Positions 36,679-45,289 of a stretch of 64,000 nt of DNA are shown one piece after another. The notes under the pieces were generated by a model, which was not told where the DNA came from, did no database searches, and worked only from the letters and a program-made list of their open reading frames with translations. The stretch covers positions 1-64,000 of the forward strand of contig CAWHTU010000003.1 of assembly GCA_963832305.1 (NCBI GenBank), read 5' to 3'. Numbering within the stretch: the stretch's first letter is position 1; the number at the start of each line of letters is the position of its first letter. The position numbers and the translations under genes were made by a program. Source of the DNA: Roseiarcus sp963832305. Its GTDB lineage: Bacteria > Pseudomonadota > Alphaproteobacteria > Rhizobiales > Beijerinckiaceae.

Positions 36679-38187
36679 ATGATCAATCTCGCCACTCCCG
36701 AAGTCTGGCTCGTTTGCGGCTCTCAGCATCTTTACGGTCCCGGCCCGCTTGAGCAGGTCGCGGCGCATGGGCGGGAGATCGCCGGCGCACTCGCCGATTC
36801 CCCGAGGCTGCCGTTGAAGACCGCCTTCAAGGCGCTGCTGACGACGCCGGACGAGATCGCGAAGCTTTGCCTCGACGCGAATTCCGACCCGGGCTGCGCC
36901 GGCCTGATCCTTTGGATGCACACGTTCTCGCCGTCGAAAATGTGGGTGCGTGGGCTCAACACGCTCAAGAAGCCGTTTGTTCACCTCCACACCCAGTTCA
37001 ATCGCGACCTTCCCTGGGACGCGATCGACATGGACTTCATGAATCTGAACCAGTCGGCCCACGGCGACCGGGAGGCGGGCTTCATCCACACCCGCATGCG
37101 TCTGTCGCGCAAAGTCGTCGTCGGCCACTGGTCCGATCCGGAAGTGCAGGATCGCATCGGCGCGTGGATGCGCGCGGCGCACGCCTGGCACGATTGGCAG
37201 GGGGCCAAATTCTGTCGTTTCGGCGACAACATGCGCCAGGTGGCCGTGACCGAGGGCGACAAGGTTGCGACCGAAATGAAATTCGGCTTCGCGACCAATG
37301 GCTACGGCGTCGGCGATCTTGCGGCCGAGGTGAACGCGGTCTCCGACGCGAAGGCCAAGGCTTTGGCCGGCGAATACGAGAGAAAATATGCCGTCGCTCC
37401 TGAACTGCGCAAAGCGGGCGCCCGGCACGAATCGCTGCTTTATGGCGCGCGGCTCGAATTGGGTTTGCGCGCCTTTCTCGAACAGGGCGGCTTCAAGGGT
37501 TTCACCACGACGTTCGAGGACTTGCACGGCCTGCGACAGCTTCCGGGCCTCGCGCCGCAACGCCTGATGGCCGAGGGCTATGGCTTCGCGGGCGAGGGAG
37601 ACTGGAAGACTGCCGCTCTGGTGCGCGCAATGAAGGTCATGGGCCAAGGCATGCCGGGTGGAACCTCGTTCATGGAGGACTACACCTATCACCTGGCGCC
37701 CGGCGGGCATCAGGTTCTCGGCGCCCACATGCTCGAGATCTGCGAATCCATCGCCGCAGGCAAGCCCAAGCTTGAAATTCATCCGCTTTCGATCGGCGGC
37801 AAGGAGGATCCGGTTCGCCTGGTTTTTGACGCGGCCAACGGCCCAGCGCTCAACGCAAGCCTGATCGATCTGGGCGCCCGGTTTCGCCTGCTGGTGAACG
37901 AGGTGACCGCCGTCAAGCATCCCGCCCTGCCGAAGTTGCCGGTCGCTCGCGCGGTCTGGGAATGCAAGCCCGACTTCAAGACTGCGTGCGCTGCCTGGAT
38001 TCTGGCGGGCGGCGCGCACCACACGGGATACAGCTACAGCGTGACCCGGGAGATGCTTGAGGATTTCGCCACCATCGCCGGAATCGAGATGGCGGTGATC
38101 GGGCCGGAAACTACTCTGGCGAACTTCAAGCAGGACCTGCGCAGCAACGACGTCTATTATTACCTCGCGCAGGGATTCCGCGCCTGA
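36679..38187 (+). CDS. araA: L-arabinose isomerase
   Basis: It converts L-arabinose to L-ribulose in the cytosol and needs a divalent metal. The 502-residue product starts MINLATPEVWLVCGSQHLYG, a hallmark of AraA, with HTFSPSKMWVRGL and the metal-ligand regions GGTSFMEDYTYHL, GAHMLEICESI and LEIHPLSIGGKEDPVRLVFD, and the late His region (ILAGGAHHTGYS). It is 90 bp after araB and 15 bp before araD. Confidence 0.97.
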   Translation: MINLATPEVWLVCGSQHLYGPGPLEQVAAHGREIAGALADSPRLPLKTAFKALLTTPDEIAKLCLDANSDPGCAGLILWMHTFSPSKMWVRGLNTLKKPFVHLHTQFNRDLPWDAIDMDFMNLNQSAHGDREAGFIHTRMRLSRKVVVGHWSDPEVQDRIGAWMRAAHAWHDWQGAKFCRFGDNMRQVAVTEGDKVATEMKFGFATNGYGVGDLAAEVNAVSDAKAKALAGEYERKYAVAPELRKAGARHESLLYGARLELGLRAFLEQGGFKGFTTTFEDLHGLRQLPGLAPQRLMAEGYGFAGEGDWKTAALVRAMKVMGQGMPGGTSFMEDYTYHLAPGGHQVLGAHMLEICESIAAGKPKLEIHPLSIGGKEDPVRLVFDAANGPALNASLIDLGARFRLLVNEVTAVKHPALPKLPVARAVWECKPDFKTACAAWILAGGAHHTGYSYSVTREMLEDFATIAGIEMAVIGPETTLANFKQDLRSNDVYYYLAQGFRA

Positions 38188-38202
38188 CGGCTGGACGAGG
38201 CG

Positions 38203-38901
38203 ATGTTCAAGGAACTGAGGCGTGAAGCGTATGAAGCCAATGTCGCCCTGCCGCGGCATGGCCTCATCAATCTCACCTTCGGCAATGCGAGCGCGATCGA
38301 TCGGGCGCGAGGCGCATTCGCGATCAAGCCCAGCGGGGTTGACTATTCAGCGCTGACTCCCGACGACATGGTCGTCGTCGATCTCGAGGGGCGCAGGGTC
38401 GAAGGACGGCTCAACCCGTCGTCGGACACGCCCACCCACCGTAGGCTGTTCCTCACCTTCCCGGACATCGGCGGGGTCGTGCACACCCACTCGTCGCATG
38501 CGACGGCATTCGCCCAGGCCGGCCGGCCGATTCCGATCTTCGGCACGACCCACGCCGACTATTTCAACGGCGAGGTGCCTGTCACCCGCAAGATGACCGC
38601 GAGCGAGATCGCCGCCGACTATGAGTGGGAAACCGGCAAAGTCATCGTGGAGAAAATGCAGGCGTTCGATCCCGCGGATTTTCCCGGCGTCCTCGTCAAC
38701 CGGCACGCGCCATTTACCTGGGGGCCGAGCGTGGCGAAGGCGCTAGAAGCCGCCGTCGCCGTCGAATGCATTGCCCACATGGCGCTCATGTCGCTGCAGC
38801 TCGTGCCGCACCTCGACCCTATCGAGCCCGAGCTTCTCGACAAGCACTTCCGGCGCAAGCATGGGCCGGGCGCCTATTACGGGCAGGCCCCCGCTCAATA
38901 A
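38203..38901 (+). CDS. araD: L-ribulose-5-phosphate 4-epimerase
   Basis: The 232-residue class II aldolase/epimerase converts L-ribulose-5-phosphate to D-xylulose-5-phosphate, feeding the pentose phosphate pathway. The zinc ligands HTH appear in GVVHTHSSHATAFAQ, and FGTTHADYFNGEVPVTR and the C-terminal metal His in VNRHAPFTWG are in place. It completes araBAD; a 15-bp gap to araA indicates co-transcription. The order B-A-D is that of enterobacteria, unlike the non-phosphorylating oxidative route used by some rhizobia. Confidence 0.95.
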   Translation: MFKELRREAYEANVALPRHGLINLTFGNASAIDRARGAFAIKPSGVDYSALTPDDMVVVDLEGRRVEGRLNPSSDTPTHRRLFLTFPDIGGVVHTHSSHATAFAQAGRPIPIFGTTHADYFNGEVPVTRKMTASEIAADYEWETGKVIVEKMQAFDPADFPGVLVNRHAPFTWGPSVAKALEAAVAVECIAHMALMSLQLVPHLDPIEPELLDKHFRRKHGPGAYYGQAPAQ

Positions 38902-38913
38902 GGCGCCGTCCGA

Positions 38914-39354
38914 TCACCCTTGCAGCGAGATCACCATGCCGCTGAGGTCGAGCGAGAACATGAAGCCGACCTGTCGACCGCGGAGACGGAGCACAACGCC
39001 ATTTGCATTCGAAAGCTGAGCCGCCGACCGGCCGCCGGCGACGGAGAGGCCGGCGCCGATCGCCGAGTAGACGCCGCTGATGTCAGCCGGGGTGCGCAGA
39101 TGAGACGCAGTGCCGACGAGATCCGTGCCCGATGCCCCGATTGTCGCGCCCGCGCTGATGCCGCCGACCGACAGCTGATATTGCCTGCCCTGGAAGGTGA
39201 GGACACCGCTTCCTCCGGACGCGCCGAAAATAAAGCCCGCGCTTACGATCCTGAGCGAAATCTGCCCGGTCGCGGCTTCAGCCGGCAGCAGCATCGACCC
39301 GCTCGCCAGCGCCGCTCCGGATACGATGAGGCTGCGACGCGTGATTTTGTTCAT
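38914..39354 (-). CDS. Exported protein of unknown function with Tat-like signal
   Basis: The 146-residue protein starts MNKITRRSLIVSGAALASGS, a twin-arginine-like signal with a cleavage region LLPAEAA. The mature part is Gly/Ser-rich with beta-strand patterning (GFIFGASGGSGVLTFQGRQY, ISGVYSAIGAGLSVAGGRSA, GVVLRLRGRQVGFMFSLDLS). It faintly recalls DUF1134/EipA-like proteins, but I cannot assign it. It is tail to tail with araD, 12 bp apart. Confidence 0.65.
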   Translation of the reverse strand: MNKITRRSLIVSGAALASGSMLLPAEAATGQISLRIVSAGFIFGASGGSGVLTFQGRQYQLSVGGISAGATIGASGTDLVGTASHLRTPADISGVYSAIGAGLSVAGGRSAAQLSNANGVVLRLRGRQVGFMFSLDLSGMVISLQG

Positions 39355-39462
39355 GTTGCTCTCCCCGACCCCATTTGTATCGCGAACCGAGTCGCGCCTG
39401 TAAACGGCGAAGCAATAGACCGCTCTCAGGCCGGTTGACAAGTCCGAACCTGCCCTCGACGC

Positions 39463-40425
39463 TCACCCGGGCGGGGCGGCTTCCGCCGGCTTGCTCGCGT
39501 CCAACCGCTGCTTCAGATAGTCCGCGGCCAGGATCGGTGGATAACGGACGTGCTCTCCTCGGCGCACGCAGGACGGAATCGTCGCGACGAGCGCGTCGGG
39601 ATTCGGGTCGTAGAAAAAAGCGATCGAATACCGCTCCCTGGCGCTCCGGTTGACGACACGATGGGGAGTCGAAACGTAAATGTCGTTGGTCCATCGCATC
39701 AGGCAGTCCCCGATGTTCACGATGAAAGCGCCGGGGACAACTGGCGCCTCGATCCATCGCCCATCGCGCGCGCGGACTTCGAGTCCGCCAACGTCGTCGG
39801 TGGCGAGCAGCGTCAGATTGCCATAATCGGTGTGCGCGCCCGCGCCCGTCCGCGGCTCGGAGCCCTGCGGGGGCGCCGGATAGTGCAGGAGCCGCAGGGT
39901 CGCCATCGGGCGATCGAATTTGTCATCGAAGAAGCCGGGCTCAAGGCCGAGGTCGCAGGCAAATGTGCGATGCAGCCGGGCGCCGAGTGTCGCGCAGGCG
40001 TCATAGTAGCCGAGCAGCGTCTCGCGGAAATTCGGCAGGCTCGGCCACGCGTTGAGGGAACGGAAGGGCTGTCCTGACAGAAGGGCGGGGTCGTCCGGCG
40101 CGATCTCCAGTCCGACGTTGAAAGCCTCCTTCATGTCGGGTCCCCGCCCCGGATCGAGCGCTTCGTGCAACATCCCGGAATAGCCTCGATTTCCGCCGAT
40201 CCTCTCGATCGCCAGAGCCTGCCTTTCGGCCAGCGGCAGAGCGAAAAAGCGCCGGGACTGGTCGAACGCGCGAGCGATCAGATCCCCGTCGACGCCGTGA
40301 TTGATGACATAGAAAAAGCCGACGTTCCGGCAGGCGTCGCCGGCTTCGGCCGCAATTCTGGTCAGCGACGCCCGATCGCTCTCACGCCACGATGAGAGAT
40401 CAAGGATCGGCAATGTGCGCTGCAT
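39463..40425 (-). CDS. 2-oxoglutarate/Fe(II) oxygenase, isopenicillin N synthase-like family
   Basis: The 320-residue enzyme has the N-terminal DIOX_N part (PILDLSSW, NVGFFYVINHGV) and the double-stranded beta-helix core. The iron triad is His198, Asp200 (GAHTDYGNLTLL) and His255 (YVSTPHRVV), and the 2-oxoglutarate contact pair is Arg265/Ser267 (RYSIAFFYDPN). Family members include thymine and xanthine hydroxylases as well as plant hormone oxygenases. It reads in the same direction as, and 24 bp after, the amidohydrolase gene, so a hydroxylation step on the nitrogenous substrate of this cluster is plausible. The substrate is unknown. Confidence 0.85.
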   Translation of the reverse strand: MQRTLPILDLSSWRESDRASLTRIAAEAGDACRNVGFFYVINHGVDGDLIARAFDQSRRFFALPLAERQALAIERIGGNRGYSGMLHEALDPGRGPDMKEAFNVGLEIAPDDPALLSGQPFRSLNAWPSLPNFRETLLGYYDACATLGARLHRTFACDLGLEPGFFDDKFDRPMATLRLLHYPAPPQGSEPRTGAGAHTDYGNLTLLATDDVGGLEVRARDGRWIEAPVVPGAFIVNIGDCLMRWTNDIYVSTPHRVVNRSARERYSIAFFYDPNPDALVATIPSCVRRGEHVRYPPILAADYLKQRLDASKPAEAAPPG

Positions 40426-40449
40426 GATCCGTCCCTAGGCCGCGAGCGG

Positions 40450-41892
40450 TCAGCAACAGCCAAGGCCGCCGCGATAGTGCGCGGCGACGGCCGGCTCCAA
40501 GGCGCCCCAGGCTTCGAAAAACGCCGCGCGCGACGGCATCTTCGCCCGGTATTGGCGACGGAGTTCGCCTTCCGCAGCGTTAAGATCAACGCCGGTCAGC
40601 CGATTGTCCCGCACGATCTCCCGGCCTGCGACCACCAAGCGTGCGACATGGGCCGCGCTCGCGCGTGCAAAGACAAGATCGATCGGCTCCACGGCCAGAA
40701 CGGCGTCGCGGTCGAGCGCGTCGAGATCGAGCACGAGAATGTCGGCGGGCGCCCCGACCGCAAGCGCGCCGGGACCGGGCGCGCCGTTGGCGAACCGCCC
40801 ATTGGCGACGATCGCCGAGAGCCATGCTCCCCGATCAATCACGCTTTCGAAGCCCCAGCCGCCATGCAGGAAATGTCCGAGTCGCATTTCGCGCACGATG
40901 TCGTCGTCCTCGTCGAAGGCCGAGGCGTCGACCCCGAGGGCGACCCGGCAACCGCGCCTAAGCGCCTCGGAAATTGGTGCAATGCCGCTCTTGAGGTGAA
41001 AATTTGAGCTCGGGTTTGTAGCAATGACCGCGCCTGCGGCCGCGATCGCGTCGAGCTCGGCCGGCCTGGCATAGACGCAATGGGCGAGCGTCAGGCGCGG
41101 CGTGAGCAGTCCAAGCGTCTTCAGGCGCTCGACGACGCCCTCCGGATAGGCGCGGTCGGCGAACGCACGCTGGTATCGGGTCTCCAGCAAATGCATGTGC
41201 ACCCGCCGTCCGGTGACGCGCGAAGCTTCGGCAATCCCAGCAATAAGCTCGTCCGAACACCATTGCGCACCGCTGGGCCCAAACTGGACCGAAAAGCGAT
41301 CGCTCTCCGTCTCGGCAGCAATCTCTTCGACATTCGCGATCTGCTCTACGACCCCCGGCATCGAGGAAAGGAACTGCGCCTCGATCACCGCGCGTGCATC
41401 GTCGGGCAGCTTCATCAGAACGCTGTCTTCGCCTTCATAGACCAGAGGGTTGCGATCGCGCATGAAAACAGCGAACGTGACGCGCAGGCCGACATCCCGC
41501 GCGGCGCGCGCGACCTCCTTCGCCTCCTCGAGCGGCGCCATCGGCCCATGAAAACGGGTGTAATGGGCCATCACCGAGCCCGCCCCGGCGCGCGCCGCGC
41601 GTCCGAAGGCGGCGAGCGCGCCGAGATAGGGGTCGATCGCGGGCATCGCGCCGAGCCGCAGCAGCCAGGCCTCGAGCGGTTTCCCAGCCGCACCAAACGA
41701 TGTCGGCGAGAGCGGGCGGGCGTGATCGTGCGCATTCACCAGCGCAGCCATCGCCAGCAAGCGACGCGTCGGCGTGTCCACGGCCGGCGTAATCGCGGCG
41801 ATGCGTCCATCGCTGATCGACAGATCGACCGGCGGACCTGCTGGACTGCCGTCGGTCGGCAGCAGGACAAGCCCGGAAAGCCGGTCGATCAT
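40450..41892 (-). CDS. ATZ/TRZ-type amidohydrolase (guanine-deaminase-like)
   Basis: The 480-residue metal-dependent hydrolase has the amidohydrolase-superfamily ligands: HxH at His55/His57 (VNAHDHAR), a later His with Glu (HMHLLETRYQ), His (LTLAHCVYARP) and Asp (VALGVDASAFDEDDD). This metal-site pattern is that of the AtzB/TrzA/guanine deaminase group, which hydrolyses C-N bonds of purines, pterins and s-triazines. It lies in one orientation with atzE, atzG, the transporter and biuH. Its substrate may define what the cluster degrades. Deamination or hydrolytic release of a ring substituent is inferred, not shown. Confidence 0.85.
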   Translation of the reverse strand: MIDRLSGLVLLPTDGSPAGPPVDLSISDGRIAAITPAVDTPTRRLLAMAALVNAHDHARPLSPTSFGAAGKPLEAWLLRLGAMPAIDPYLGALAAFGRAARAGAGSVMAHYTRFHGPMAPLEEAKEVARAARDVGLRVTFAVFMRDRNPLVYEGEDSVLMKLPDDARAVIEAQFLSSMPGVVEQIANVEEIAAETESDRFSVQFGPSGAQWCSDELIAGIAEASRVTGRRVHMHLLETRYQRAFADRAYPEGVVERLKTLGLLTPRLTLAHCVYARPAELDAIAAAGAVIATNPSSNFHLKSGIAPISEALRRGCRVALGVDASAFDEDDDIVREMRLGHFLHGGWGFESVIDRGAWLSAIVANGRFANGAPGPGALAVGAPADILVLDLDALDRDAVLAVEPIDLVFARASAAHVARLVVAGREIVRDNRLTGVDLNAAEGELRRQYRAKMPSRAAFFEAWGALEPAVAAHYRGGLGCC

Positions 41893-41934
41893 TGCAAGAA
41901 GCCGCCAGTGAAAGTTTCGGCCATCTTCGCTCCA

Positions 41935-43338
41935 TTAAGACAGTCTGGCGACCGGAGCGCGAACAACCCCGCCCTGCTCCAGCGCCGATGCGACGCGGAG
42001 TGCGAGATCCTCGCGCCACGGCGCGGCGATAATTTGCACCCCGATCGGCAGTCTTTCGCCTTCTGTCCACACCGGCGCCGCGACCACCGGCAGGCCGATG
42101 AAGGAAATCGGCTGGGTGAACAGTCCGAGGTTCGGGCGCACCAGCATTTCCCGGCCATCGAGCACGAACGTCTTCTGCCCAATCCTCGGCGCCCGGCACG
42201 GGGTTGCCGGCGCGAGCAGGATATCGACATCGCGAAAAAGCGCCAGCGTCTCGGCTCTGAACCGGCGGCGGAATTTCTGCGCCTGCGCGACCCAGGCGCC
42301 CGGAAGCATCGCCCCTGCGGCCAACCGGTCGCGAACATCGGGATCGAAATCGTTAAGGCGCGTGCGCAACCGTTCCAGATGAAGCGCGCCGCCTTCGACC
42401 ATGGTGATCAGATAGGCGGCCGAACGCGCCTGCTCCGCGTCGGCAAGTTCGACGGTGCGGTCCGCTTTCAAAGCTCGGGCGACCGCATCGACGGCGGCGA
42501 TCGCCCCAGGTTCGGCGGAGCGGGCGAAATAACCGCCGAGTCGCGCGACGCGAAGCCCTTTCGCGCCCTCTTGGAGCGTTGGCGAAGCAGGCGCCGCCGG
42601 CCTATCGGCTTGCGCCGGGTCTGCCTCGTCTCGTCCGAGCATCGCGTCATAGGCGAGGGCGAGGTCGTCGACCGATCGCGCGAGCGGCCCCACGTGATCG
42701 AGACTGGCGGCGAATGGGAATGCGCCGGCCCGCGACAGCCGGCCATAAGTCGGCTTGAGGCCGAACAGTCCGCAGAGCGAACTCGGCACGCGAATGGACC
42801 CGTTGGTGTCCGACCCCAGCGCGATCGGAACCAGGCCGCCGGCTACCGCCGCGGCCGACCCGCCCGACGATCCGCCAGTCATGTGCTCGAGATCGTGCGG
42901 ATTGCGTGACGGACCGTCGTGGGCGTTCTCGCCGGTGAAGTCGTAGGCGTACTCGCCCATGTTGAGCGAGCCGATCAGGACGCCGCCCGCCGCCTCGAGC
43001 CGGGCGAGCGCGGTCGCATCAGCCTTGGCCGGCGGCCGATCCCGATTGATCTTGGAGCCGGCGCGCGTCGGCAGGCCTTCGACGTCGAACAGGTTCTTGA
43101 CCGCGAACGGCGCCCCCGCGAGCGGTCCCAGTCTCGACCCGCGGGCCCGGGCGGCATCGATCGCCTGGGCCTTGGCGAGCGCTCGGGCCGCCGTGACGTC
43201 GGTGAAGGCGCCGAGCGCCGCGTTGCGGTTCTTAACGCGGTTGAGGGTCTCCTGAGCGATCTCGCGCGCGCTCGCAGCGCCGGTTCGGACCGCTTCGGCG
43301 ATCCCTCGAGCAGATCCATCCAGGAGCGCCGCCGTCAC
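41935..43338 (-). CDS. atzE: AtzE family amidase (1-carboxybiuret hydrolase-type)
   Basis: The 467-residue amidase-signature enzyme has the Ser-cisSer-Lys triad: Lys81 (FAVKNLFDVEGLP), the cis-Ser in GGSSGGS (~157-158) and Ser181 (SDTNGSIRVPSS). It resembles AtzE, which deaminates 1-carboxybiuret in cyanuric acid breakdown, and HpxY of oxalurate catabolism. It overlaps atzG by 4 bp (ATGA), as expected for the obligate AtzE-AtzG complex. No AtzH/HpxZ (DUF3225) gene, the usual next enzyme, is present. The true substrate could be another carboxylated urea. Confidence 0.88.
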   Translation of the reverse strand: MTAALLDGSARGIAEAVRTGAASAREIAQETLNRVKNRNAALGAFTDVTAARALAKAQAIDAARARGSRLGPLAGAPFAVKNLFDVEGLPTRAGSKINRDRPPAKADATALARLEAAGGVLIGSLNMGEYAYDFTGENAHDGPSRNPHDLEHMTGGSSGGSAAAVAGGLVPIALGSDTNGSIRVPSSLCGLFGLKPTYGRLSRAGAFPFAASLDHVGPLARSVDDLALAYDAMLGRDEADPAQADRPAAPASPTLQEGAKGLRVARLGGYFARSAEPGAIAAVDAVARALKADRTVELADAEQARSAAYLITMVEGGALHLERLRTRLNDFDPDVRDRLAAGAMLPGAWVAQAQKFRRRFRAETLALFRDVDILLAPATPCRAPRIGQKTFVLDGREMLVRPNLGLFTQPISFIGLPVVAAPVWTEGERLPIGVQIIAAPWREDLALRVASALEQGGVVRAPVARLS

Positions 43339-43523
43339 GGCGTGAACACCGGCGCGGGCTCCTCCTCATCGTCGAGCGAGACCGAGAGAAGCTTCTCCGC
43401 CTGCTCAGCCGCAATGCGCAAGTGCACGATCGTCTGGGCGCGCGATTCTGGCGTCTGGGTCAGCCCGAGCAACCGGGCCATCGCATCGGCCCAAGTTTCG
43501 GGATCGAACGAATCCGGCGTCAC
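43335..43523 (-). CDS. atzG: AtzG/HpxX-like DUF4089 small subunit
   Basis: The 62-residue acidic helical protein (DPETWADAMARLLGLTQTPE, VHLRIAAEQAEKLLSVSLDD) matches the DUF4089 pattern of AtzG and HpxX. These resemble a shrunken GatC and are needed to fold or stabilise AtzE/HpxY. It starts at GTG 43523 and its stop overlaps the atzE start (ATGA). It is the sort of gene often missed in annotation because of its size. Confidence 0.85.
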   Translation of the reverse strand: MTPDSFDPETWADAMARLLGLTQTPESRAQTIVHLRIAAEQAEKLLSVSLDDEEEPAPVFTP

Positions 43524-43597
43524 GCGACCGCCTGGGTCAACGCGGTTATGGCGAGCCTTATCGTCTCGAGATCTGGAATAATGTCCGCCATCGTCAT
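43520..43597 (-). CDS. Possible 25-residue coupled ORF before atzG
   Basis: A short frame from ATG 43597 (MTMADIIPDLETIRLAITAL then TQAVA) ends with a TGA that overlaps the atzG GTG start (GTGA), a layout typical of translational coupling. GAGGAC precedes the ATG. The frame is open further upstream (back to the ABC ATPase stop) but has no other good start. It may be a real micro-protein, a coupling leader or the remnant of a longer gene; 43523-43753 otherwise holds no recognisable gene. Confidence 0.3.
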   Translation of the reverse strand: MTMADIIPDLETIRLAITALTQAVA

Positions 43598-43753
43598 GTC
43601 CTCGATCAGCGGGCGCTCATAGCCGCGTTCGACATCCTTGTCGAGCGGTCTAGCCGACTTGCGGCGCCTTCTTGCCGCGAGTCCGCGGCGACGACGGCCG
43701 AATGCGGGAATGAAGCCATAGGCGAACCGCTCGCGGCGGTTCCGATCATTTCG

Positions 43754-45289
43754 TCAATGACCCGCCATGTGGCGGCCGATCGTCGTCCGGTCCGCGCCCG
43801 CTCCCTCGGTGAGATAGGCGACCTTGCCGCCCGACATGACCGCGATGCGGTCGGAGAGCTCGAGAATCTCATCGAGATCCTCAGACACCAGCAGAACCGC
43901 CGCGCCTCGATTGCGCTGCTCCATGATCTGGGCGCGAATATCGGCGACCGAGGCGAAATCGAGGCCGAAGCACGGGTTGGCGACGATCAGAACATCGACG
44001 TCTTCCGAGAGCTCGCGCGCCAGCACCGCACGCTGGACGTTGCCTCCCGACAGGTCGCGGATTTGCGTTTCCGTCGAGGGCGTTTTCACGTTGTAGCGGT
44101 CGATGAGATCGCGCGCCTTGGCCCGCATCGGCTCACGCGAGAGCCAGAATCCGAGCCGCGACATCGGCGCCTTGTCGAACCGCCGAAACGCCATGTTCTC
44201 GGCGACCGACATCGTCGGCACCGTCGCGTTCTTCAGCGGCTCCTCCGGCAGGCCGAAAATCTTGAACTTGTCGAAATGGTCCCTGATCGGTTCGAAGTCC
44301 TGGTCATGCACCAGGATTTGCCCGAGCTTGATCGGCCGCTGGCCGGACAGCGCCTCCACCAGTTCGCTCTGGCCGTTGCCTGACACCCCGGCGATGCCGA
44401 CGATCTCGCCCGCCTGGACCTTGAGATCGAAGCCCGCGACGGCGTCGCGACCTTCGTCGTTCTCGGCGAAGAGACCGGCGATCTCAAGCGTCGTCCCGCT
44501 CTTCGGCGCGACCGCGCGCGCCGCCGAAGGACGCACGACCGCATCGCCGATCATCATTGCCGCCATCTCGCGGGTCGAGACGCCGCCGACCTTGCCGCCG
44601 CCGACGCGAGCGCCGCGCCTCAGCACCGTAAAGTCGTCGCAGAACGCCTCAACCTCACGGAATTTGTGGCTGATCATCGCAACGGTGATTTCGTCGCGAT
44701 GCGCCATGTCGCGCAAGAGCCCGAGAATCTCGTCCGCCTCGCCCGGCGTCAACACCGACGTCGGCTCATCGAGAATGAGAAAGCGCTGATCGAGATAGAG
44801 CAGCTTAAGGATTTCGAGCTTCTGCTTTTCTCCTGCCGCCATGCCGGAAACGGGTTTATCGAGAGGTACCCGGAACGGCATCCGGTCGAGGAAATCTTCC
44901 AGTCCCTTTCGCTCCTTGCGCCAGTCGATGAACGAGGGTGCGTCGGCGCGGCTTACGACAAGATTTTCTGCCGCTGTGAGCGCCGGCACCAGCGTGAAGT
45001 GCTGATAGACCATGCCCACGCCCAGCGCTTGCGCGTCCTTGGGATTGCGGACGGCGACTTCGGCGCCGGCGAGCTTGAGCTGGCCCTTGTCAGGAATGTA
45101 GAAGCCCATGATGCATTTGACGAGGGTCGACTTTCCGGCCCCGTTCTCGCCGAGGAGCGCGTGAAACGAACCGGCGGGAACCTGGATCGACACGTCCTGC
45201 AAGGCGCGCAATGCGCCGAAGGACTTGCTCATCCCAATCGTTTCGAGCGACGGCGCACGGATCTGGGCGGTCGCCGCTGGAGCGGTCAT
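43754..45289 (-). CDS. BMP-type (nucleoside-like) ABC transporter ATP-binding protein, two ATPase domains
   Basis: The 511-residue protein has two fused ABC domains. The first is canonical (Walker A GENGAGKSTLV, Q-loop YQHFTLVPALTAAENL, Walker B FLILDEPTSVL, H-loop AMISHKFRE). The second is degenerate at Walker A (GVSGNGQSELVEAL) but keeps a signature (RDLSGGNVQRAVLARELSED), as in YufO/NupA-type nucleoside transporters. The start ATG 45289 overlaps the biuH stop by 4 bp. It works with the two permeases and the BMP binding protein encoded upstream. Confidence 0.93.
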   Translation of the reverse strand: MTAPAATAQIRAPSLETIGMSKSFGALRALQDVSIQVPAGSFHALLGENGAGKSTLVKCIMGFYIPDKGQLKLAGAEVAVRNPKDAQALGVGMVYQHFTLVPALTAAENLVVSRADAPSFIDWRKERKGLEDFLDRMPFRVPLDKPVSGMAAGEKQKLEILKLLYLDQRFLILDEPTSVLTPGEADEILGLLRDMAHRDEITVAMISHKFREVEAFCDDFTVLRRGARVGGGKVGGVSTREMAAMMIGDAVVRPSAARAVAPKSGTTLEIAGLFAENDEGRDAVAGFDLKVQAGEIVGIAGVSGNGQSELVEALSGQRPIKLGQILVHDQDFEPIRDHFDKFKIFGLPEEPLKNATVPTMSVAENMAFRRFDKAPMSRLGFWLSREPMRAKARDLIDRYNVKTPSTETQIRDLSGGNVQRAVLARELSEDVDVLIVANPCFGLDFASVADIRAQIMEQRNRGAAVLLVSEDLDEILELSDRIAVMSGGKVAYLTEGAGADRTTIGRHMAGH

